From Robiginitalea aestuariiviva (lineage in GTDB: Bacteria; Bacteroidota; Bacteroidia; Flavobacteriales; Flavobacteriaceae), in NCBI RefSeq assembly GCF_029537735.1, contig NZ_JARPUQ010000002.1:984240-1048239 (forward strand): 64,000 nt of DNA. Direction: 5' to 3'. The notes beneath the pieces were generated by a model that had not been told where the DNA came from, searched no databases, and saw only the letters and a list, made by a program, of their open reading frames with translations. The translations under genes and the position numbers were made by a program. Below, piece after piece: positions 58,754 through 64,000 of the stretch; the stretch's first letter is position 1; each line of letters starts with the position of its first letter.

Positions 58754-59782
58754 ATGGATGAACTCAGAACCCTGGCCAGGAAGCTCGGTTTCCTGTTTGC
58801 CACCATGTTTGCGCTTATTACCGCCCTGTTCACGGGGTTGCTTACCTATACCCCCGATTCAAGGGTGTCCCTTTCTTCCATGGACCCGATCAGGAAATTG
58901 GAAGCCTGGCACCCGCGCGATATTACCCAGAATGCCACCCAGGCCCCATCCCGGGTACGCAAGGGGTATGAGCTGGTTGCCCATACAGCGGATTACCTGG
59001 GTCCGGAAGCCCCGGACCCGGAGATGCGTTTTACGGGGAACCACATGAACTGTACGAGTTGTCACCTGAAGGCCGGTACCCAGGCCGGGGCTGCTTCATG
59101 GGTGGGGGTAGCCGCCCGTTTTCCCCAGTTCGGCGGGCGTTCCAATCGCGTAGGCACGCTCGAAGACCGCATTAACGGGTGTATGGAACGCAGTATGAAT
59201 GGGCGCAAACTTCCGGTGGATTCCGAACCTATGCAGGCCATGGTGGCTTATATGGAATGGTTGGGGGAAGATTTACCTGAGGCAGAAGCCGCTGCGTACC
59301 AGGGCTTTCCCCGCTTAAAGATTCCCGAAGGCGCCGTAGACCTGCAAGCCGGGGAGGCCGTTTATGCAAAGGACTGTGCAGTATGCCACGGGGCCGGCGG
59401 CCAGGGGATTTCCAAACCGGACGGAGGTTACATTTATCCCCCGCTGTGGGGTCCGGACAGTTTTAATGACGGGGCCGGTATGCACCGGGTTTTGACCGCA
59501 GCACAATTTATAAAAGGTAATATGCCCTACGGGCTGGCTACCCGGGAATCCCCGGTGTTGACGGACGAAGAGGCCTTTCAGGTTGCCGGCTACATCAACA
59601 GTTTTGACCGGCCGCATAAAACGGGAACCGAAGCGGACTATCCGGATCGTACCCTGAAACCGGTTTCTACCCCCTATGGCCCCTGGGCGGACGATTTCAG
59701 CCCGCAACAGCACCAATATGGGCCTTTTCCTCCCATTATAGCCTATTACAAAGAATATTATAACCTCACAAAGACCAAATGA
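58754..59782 (+). CDS. Diheme c-type cytochrome, TsdA-like (thiosulfate dehydrogenase family)
   Basis: A 342-residue protein anchored by one N-terminal helix. It has two heme motifs, CTSCH at 100-104 and CAVCH at 208-212. The stretch GRSNRVGTLEDRINGCMERS and the MNGRKLP segment following it are typical of TsdA and related diheme cytochromes. TsdA converts thiosulfate to tetrathionate or the reverse. Whether that is the reaction here is not proven. It overlaps the porin-like gene by 4 bp and is divergent from the molybdenum-cofactor operon. Confidence 0.85.
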   Translation: MDELRTLARKLGFLFATMFALITALFTGLLTYTPDSRVSLSSMDPIRKLEAWHPRDITQNATQAPSRVRKGYELVAHTADYLGPEAPDPEMRFTGNHMNCTSCHLKAGTQAGAASWVGVAARFPQFGGRSNRVGTLEDRINGCMERSMNGRKLPVDSEPMQAMVAYMEWLGEDLPEAEAAAYQGFPRLKIPEGAVDLQAGEAVYAKDCAVCHGAGGQGISKPDGGYIYPPLWGPDSFNDGAGMHRVLTAAQFIKGNMPYGLATRESPVLTDEEAFQVAGYINSFDRPHKTGTEADYPDRTLKPVSTPYGPWADDFSPQQHQYGPFPPIIAYYKEYYNLTKTK

Positions 59783-61134
59783 CCCTGAGGCTGCTATTTC
59801 ATTATATGATGGGAACCCTAATGGGGACGCTCCCGGTTCTGGGCCAGGAATCGGCTGAAAAGCAGGTATCCGGTTCTTTTTCCGGGGAATGGAGGACGTA
59901 TTATATGCAGACGGTCAACAAAGGGGCGTTACAGGATTTTCAAGCCCTGGCAACCGGTGGGCACCTGGCATACACCCTGCGCCTCGGCAAGTCCTGGGAG
60001 CTGGGCGCAGCCCTCTACAAGACCACCGACCTTGGCCTTGGGCAGTGGAATACCCCGGACCCGCAGACCGGCAAGGCCAGCCGCTATGAGGAAGGCCTGT
60101 TTAACCGTCTGGAGCCTTCGGCGGATATGGTACTTTTGCTGGGGAACCTCTATCTGGATTACCACCATAAGGGACATGCCATTCGCCTGGGGCGGATGAA
60201 GGTAAACACCCCCCTGATCAACTCCCAGGACGGGCGTATGATCCCCACCCTGGTTGAAGGGTTATGGTATGCCTACCAATTCCCGGACCGGTATGGGTGG
60301 CAATTGGGCATCGTGAACCGGATTGCCCCGCGCTCTACCGGAGATTTTATGGGCATAGGGGAAAGTATAGGTGCCTATCCGGCCGGCCGGGACCCCGAAG
60401 GCCGTACAAGCCTGTATCCCGGTCATACCCGTTCGGACGTGGTCGTGGTGGCCCACGGGCAGGTTCGCCCCATGGAATCCCTGCAGCTGCTGGCCTGGAA
60501 CTATTACATTGAAAACGTATCCAATTCCTTCTACCTGAAATCCCAGATCTCCCTGGGAGGCCCGTGGGAAGTGGCTGCGGAATGGCTCCATCAAAACCGT
60601 TTGGGGGAAGGGGGTAATGGGCTGGACTCCCTTCGGTATTTTGATCAGGCCCGGGCAGACCTGCTGGGGGTTCAGCTGCGTTATGGCAACAACAAATCCG
60701 GGGCTTCCCTGGCATACGACCATATCCTGCCCCATGGCCGGTTCCTGTTCCCCAGAGAATGGGGCAGGGAGGAGTTGTTCAGTTTCCAGAAGCGGGAACG
60801 CAGTGAAGGATCGGCACAAAACCACGCCCTGGTTATCACCTACCGGAAACCTTTGGTTGTTAAGAAGGATGAGGCCACCGTGCAGGCTATCCTGAGCGCC
60901 GGCCGGCACTGGAAGCCCCCGGTGCAGGATCCCGCCCTGAATAAATACGCCTTCCCGGATTACACCCACCTGAACCTGGATTTTTTTCTAACCCTCCAGG
61001 ATTTTCCGGGCTTCCGGCCGGAGTTGCTGCTCACCTTTAAACGTGCCCATGGGGACCTGCCGGACAACCCCAATCTGTTTTTTAACAAGGCAGACCTGTT
61101 CCACATGAGCCTGGTCTTCAATTACCGGTTCTGA
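59779..61134 (+). CDS. Porin-like outer-membrane barrel protein (OprD-like)
   Basis: A 451-residue exported protein. The mature part starts ESAEKQVSGSFSGEWRTYYM and runs as alternating strands to a terminal NYRF, a barrel end with Phe. The length and many aromatic girdles fit a 16- to 18-stranded porin such as OprD. ATGA overlap with the cytochrome gene indicates co-translation and possibly a shared substrate (a sulfur oxyanion is a guess). Confidence 0.78.
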   Translation: MTLRLLFHYMMGTLMGTLPVLGQESAEKQVSGSFSGEWRTYYMQTVNKGALQDFQALATGGHLAYTLRLGKSWELGAALYKTTDLGLGQWNTPDPQTGKASRYEEGLFNRLEPSADMVLLLGNLYLDYHHKGHAIRLGRMKVNTPLINSQDGRMIPTLVEGLWYAYQFPDRYGWQLGIVNRIAPRSTGDFMGIGESIGAYPAGRDPEGRTSLYPGHTRSDVVVVAHGQVRPMESLQLLAWNYYIENVSNSFYLKSQISLGGPWEVAAEWLHQNRLGEGGNGLDSLRYFDQARADLLGVQLRYGNNKSGASLAYDHILPHGRFLFPREWGREELFSFQKRERSEGSAQNHALVITYRKPLVVKKDEATVQAILSAGRHWKPPVQDPALNKYAFPDYTHLNLDFFLTLQDFPGFRPELLLTFKRAHGDLPDNPNLFFNKADLFHMSLVFNYRF

Positions 61135-61169
61135 TCCTGTTTTCGGTCGGAAAGGGTACCTGGATATGA

Positions 61170-61188
61170 CCAAAATTGCGAATTTTGG
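61170..61188. repeat. 8-bp inverted repeat between porin-like and VWA genes
   Basis: CCAAAATT, loop GCG, AATTTTGG. There is no T run, so it is unlikely as a terminator; it overlaps GAATTTTG, a near match to the -7 box, and could be an operator. Confidence 0.3.
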
Positions 61189-61249
61189 CCCCAGAAATAC
61201 TAGAAAAGCCACATCTCCGTTTTCCTAGGAAATCAAAACGAACACGTAT

Positions 61250-62341
61250 ATGAAAATGCCCAGAATCTTATTGTTTTTCCTTGGAATTACCCTGGTCCTC
61301 TCTTCCTGCGGGAATTCCGAAGACGACGTACGCCTGGACCTGAACCTTGGAGGAGACCTGGGGCTTGGGACCCCTGCGGATGATTGTCTTGGGTTTGGCG
61401 AGAGCGAACTCATCCTGTCCATACAGGACCAATACACCACCCTTCCGGGAAAGGTGTCCATATTTTTCAGGGTTTCCGACAACCTGGGGAATCCCGTAGC
61501 CGGACTCACGGCTTCGGATTTCACCATTTATGAGCAGGGCCGCAATGATGCCTGTTTCAACACCATTTCCGCTTCGGAATCCTTTGCGCGTATTTCGCCT
61601 AATACCCAGATTTTCAAAAACCATACGCTGTTGGTGCTGGACCTGAGTAACAGCGTACTCAGCACCAGCCTCACGGAACTGAAGACCGCCGCCAGCAGTT
61701 TTATCGACAACGTGATGCCCGCCCAGGAAGCGGAATCCTTCCAAATGGCCATTTACTGGTTCGATGGGGAGGATGTCTTGCATGAACTGCAGCCGCTAAC
61801 CCCCTCGGCTACCCAGCTAAAGGCTGCTGTGGACGGGATTACGTCCGATATCAGCAACGACCCGTCTACGGACTTATACGGGGCGGTCCTGAAAAGTACG
61901 GACCTGGCGGAAGGTCTGGTAAATGAGAGCGTACAGGGCGGAACGATAGGGGCCGCTTCCGTGGTGATCTTTACCGACGGTACGGACCAGGCCTCCCGCT
62001 ACACCGAACAGGCGGCCCTGCAGAAAGTTGAGGACGCAGACAGCAACATCTCCTTCTTTACCATTGGCCTGGGCGCGGAGATCGACGCCACGGTACTGGA
62101 GGAAATCGGGAAAACCTTCAGCGTATTTGCCGGCAATAAAGAGGAGTTGGAAATCACCTTCAACCAGTTGTCTCAGAAAGTGTCCGAGCGGGCCAACAGT
62201 TATTACCTGTTCGAATATTGTAGCCCCAAGCGGGACGGCAGCGGGGAAAACAACCTGGTCATCCGGGTGGTCCGCAACACCCTGCAGGGTTCGGTACAAA
62301 CCGCCTTTAACGCCACCGGCTTTACCGGGGGTTGCCAATAG
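61250..62341 (+). CDS. VWA-domain lipoprotein
   Basis: A 363-residue lipoprotein (lipobox LSSC). Residues ~120-320 form a von Willebrand A domain with the metal site DLSNS (D-x-S-x-S) and IFTDGTDQASR with its Asp. The N-terminal ~50-110 segment is a beta-domain. C-terminal part has two cysteines that may pair (FEYCSPKRDG and FTGGCQ). It may mediate surface protein binding. A strong terminator follows. Confidence 0.88.
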   Translation: MKMPRILLFFLGITLVLSSCGNSEDDVRLDLNLGGDLGLGTPADDCLGFGESELILSIQDQYTTLPGKVSIFFRVSDNLGNPVAGLTASDFTIYEQGRNDACFNTISASESFARISPNTQIFKNHTLLVLDLSNSVLSTSLTELKTAASSFIDNVMPAQEAESFQMAIYWFDGEDVLHELQPLTPSATQLKAAVDGITSDISNDPSTDLYGAVLKSTDLAEGLVNESVQGGTIGAASVVIFTDGTDQASRYTEQAALQKVEDADSNISFFTIGLGAEIDATVLEEIGKTFSVFAGNKEELEITFNQLSQKVSERANSYYLFEYCSPKRDGSGENNLVIRVVRNTLQGSVQTAFNATGFTGGCQ

Positions 62342-62362
62342 CGCAATCTGTCAAGAAATGCG

Positions 62363-62388
62363 AAAGCCTCCTTCGGGAGGCTTTTTTT
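62363..62388 (+). terminator. Intrinsic terminator with UUCG loop
   Basis: AAAGCCTCC, loop TTCG, GGAGGCTTT, then five more T, 22 nt after the VWA gene. Confidence 0.92.
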
Positions 62389-62506
62389 ATGTACTGGGCA
62401 GATAAGCTTACAAGTAGGGTTTGCAGCCTCTGGGTTGTTTTATAGATACAACTGCCTTTACATCCTGAAAACCAAACAGAATACGAACCCTTAAAACGGG
62501 ACTGCC

Positions 62507-62674
62507 ATGGATGTAATTTATAGAATCATACAGCAAAGCGCCATAGGCCCCAGGCCGGAATGGTTGCAAAAACTGGTCATTGGCCTCTTCCTGGCCATTG
62601 TACTGACCCTCCTTAGTATGCTCGGGGTATTACTCACCCTGGGGCAGCACGCCCATTTCAGTTACGGGTATTAG
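62507..62674 (+). CDS. One-helix small membrane protein (55 aa)
   Basis: A 55-codon gene with an amphipathic start, RPEWLQK, one long hydrophobic helix (VIGLFLAIVLTLLSMLGVLL) and a short His-rich end. Basic residues sit before the helix, so the N-terminus is probably inside. The stop is 3 bp from the convergent M14 peptidase gene, and codon use is like the neighbours. I do not recognise a family. Confidence 0.55.
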   Translation: MDVIYRIIQQSAIGPRPEWLQKLVIGLFLAIVLTLLSMLGVLLTLGQHAHFSYGY

Positions 62675-62677
62675 CCC

Positions 62678-64000
62678 TTAATCCAGTACCAGGCTGTTTT
62701 TGCCTTTTCCGCTGCGGTTTTCCAGGTCGTAGAGGAAGCCGTTTACCACGGCATAGGCCGGCTTGCCGTCCTTGTAGAGCACAAAGGTTGGGTTGTCCCC
62801 TACATCCCATTTGGCCGGGGGTGCCTCAAAGTCCGGGCCTGTGATGTGCACCGGCAGGGCTACCGCCGGGGTGTTGGCGGGGCGTTTCCGGACGCGGATG
62901 TACGTATACCCGCCGGCAAGTACCTCCCAGAGATCCAGGGCGGCAACAGCATTAAGGTCATCCAGCGTGTGCGGGAACACCTTTCCGGCCTCCATCCGGT
63001 ACCCTTTGGCATCCAGGGTTTCATATCCATAGAAGGTAGACAGGTCGCCCATATCGATAATACGGCTGCTGTTCCAGAAATCCCGATGGCCCTCCAGGTC
63101 TACTTCGTTCCGGTAAATCCCGAAATCCATCAGATAGTCTGTGCCCAACAACGGATAGGTAACCCGCTCAATCTTCAGGTCCAGCATTTTCCGGTCGTTC
63201 TCGGGGATGTTGTAGTAATCGTCCAGGGGAACCGCAGCAAAACTCCCGGAGGAAATGGCGTAAATGGCGGAAAGGATGGAAACGTAATTCAACTTTCGGA
63301 TTTCCTGTTTTTCCAGGTCTTCCGGGTAGCCCCCGGATTCGATTAGGATGGCACTGGTACCCCATTTCTGGATGTTGTCCCCAAAGGCGCGGGGTTCGAA
63401 GTCGTCGTTGTACCTGCCAACCTGCCCCGGGGCGTATTGCTGCAAAATGCGGTTCATATAGCCAATCACCTGCATAGCCCGGTGACGTACGGGGTTAACT
63501 TCCTTTTCGTAGTTGTAGGCTGGCGCCAGGTAAGAGATGGTGGCCGGTTTTTCGGTTTGTTCGGCATTGTAGTACCGGCTCTGGTCGTGCAGGTTAAATC
63601 CGAATTCGGCATCCAGGCTGTCCCGAACGCGTTTCAGGGTACGGCCTTCCGGGGATTGTAGCCTCAGGGCGTCCCGGTTAATGTCGATCCCCAGATAATT
63701 CCGGCGTTGGAATTGCTGGGCCCCATCGGGGTTCAGCATGGGCAGGAAATGGATGCGGACCGTGGCAAGCAGGGCCGCTTTTTCTTCCGCAAAATCCGGG
63801 GAAGCCATAAAATTGAGGATGTCGAAGATGGCCTGGGTGGCCGTGGGTTCATCTCCGTGCATCTGGGACCAGAGGAAGATGTCCGTTTCACCGGACCCCG
63901 TACTGATCAGCCGAAAGGGCCGGCCTTCAATGGATACGCCCACTTCATTCACTTCAAACCCGGGCTTGGCGGCAATGGCGTCAATCAGGGGTTGCAAGTC
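62678..64000 (-). CDS. M14-family zinc carboxypeptidase, 5' end missing
   Basis: At least 439 residues in frame to the right edge. The zinc site HGDEPT (His-x-x-Glu), NPDGAQQFQRRNYLGIDINRD with the substrate-binding Arg, and FNLHDQSRYYNAEQ with the third zinc His fit family M14. A C-terminal extension of ~200 residues follows. The first codon in the window (a TTG at 63997) is probably not the true start, since a signal peptide is expected further upstream. It digests peptides in the periplasm or outside. Confidence 0.85.
   Translation of the reverse strand, partial: DLQPLIDAIAAKPGFEVNEVGVSIEGRPFRLISTGSGETDIFLWSQMHGDEPTATQAIFDILNFMASPDFAEEKAALLATVRIHFLPMLNPDGAQQFQRRNYLGIDINRDALRLQSPEGRTLKRVRDSLDAEFGFNLHDQSRYYNAEQTEKPATISYLAPAYNYEKEVNPVRHRAMQVIGYMNRILQQYAPGQVGRYNDDFEPRAFGDNIQKWGTSAILIESGGYPEDLEKQEIRKLNYVSILSAIYAISSGSFAAVPLDDYYNIPENDRKMLDLKIERVTYPLLGTDYLMDFGIYRNEVDLEGHRDFWNSSRIIDMGDLSTFYGYETLDAKGYRMEAGKVFPHTLDDLNAVAALDLWEVLAGGYTYIRVRKRPANTPAVALPVHITGPDFEAPPAKWDVGDNPTFVLYKDGKPAYAVVNGFLYDLENRSGKGKNSLVLD

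Noticed and set aside
1-64000. tRNA, rRNA, insertion sequences, prophage and CRISPR
   Set aside because: No cloverleaf-like gene, transposase or integrase frame, or regularly spaced repeat was seen in the gaps or among the reading frames.

Overview
The window reads as chromosome of a marine member of the Flavobacteriaceae (Bacteroidota) with unusually high GC, in the manner of Robiginitalea. Grounds: many lipoproteins and outer-membrane barrels typical of the phylum, two DUF5916 outer-membrane proteins, DUF4251 proteins, a Bacteroidota-type MuiA/SusC-plug hybrid, a MutS2 without a Smr domain, and promoters of the Bacteroidota type (-7 box TAnnTTTG) in front of many genes. The genus is an inference from gene style and base composition. 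I see no rRNA, tRNA, insertion sequence, prophage or CRISPR array.

Layout. 1-8.7 kb: lipid A acyltransferase (cut by the left edge) divergent from a rhomboid protease, an LVIVD-type lipoprotein, a TlpA-like thioredoxin lipoprotein, a small barrel protein, a large FAD/Fe-S dehydrogenase and a metallophosphoesterase. 8.9-14.4 kb: aroC, then four tightly coupled genes: a glutamate/dicarboxylate symporter, a GshB-like ATP-grasp ligase, an N-formylglutamate amidohydrolase and a DUF1704 (QEGLA) HExxxH metallopeptidase. 14.4-24.6 kb: MuiA-plug hybrid, DCC protein, mutS2, an unknown gene with ung, and a minus-strand run (2OG-Fe(II) oxygenase, SUI1 factor, DUF1835 protein, nucleoside phosphorylase, solute-binding-like protein). 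24.7-35.5 kb: fused branched-chain 2-oxoacid dehydrogenase E1, lipocalin-like and OmpA lipoproteins, ribosome hibernation factor, TerC, drug efflux MFS, DUF7009, DUF6268 barrel, S41 protease and two DUF4251 paralogues. 35.5-36.6 kb: an AT-rich island with one orphan gene. 36.7-50.1 kb: cold-shock protein, HpcH/HpaI aldolase, an EF-G paralogue with altered GTPase motifs, sorbosone-dehydrogenase-like lipoprotein, two DUF5916 proteins around a universal stress protein, an EamA transporter, a fasciclin lipoprotein and a SDR. 50.4-50.7 kb: two tandem 37-codon genes of a small basic protein family. 51.6-58.5 kb: an eight-gene molybdenum-cofactor operon on the minus strand. 58.7-64 kb: a diheme cytochrome c with a porin-like partner, a VWA lipoprotein, a one-helix membrane protein and an M14 carboxypeptidase cut by the right edge.

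Most promising for new biology: the ligase/amidohydrolase/HExxxH peptidase operon (a possible amino-acid ligation and removal cycle), the tandem 37-aa proteins with a conserved leader, the EF-G paralogue lacking the catalytic histidine, the MuiA protein carrying an inserted SusC-type plug, and a long-range inverted repeat just upstream of moaD that may be a regulatory RNA.
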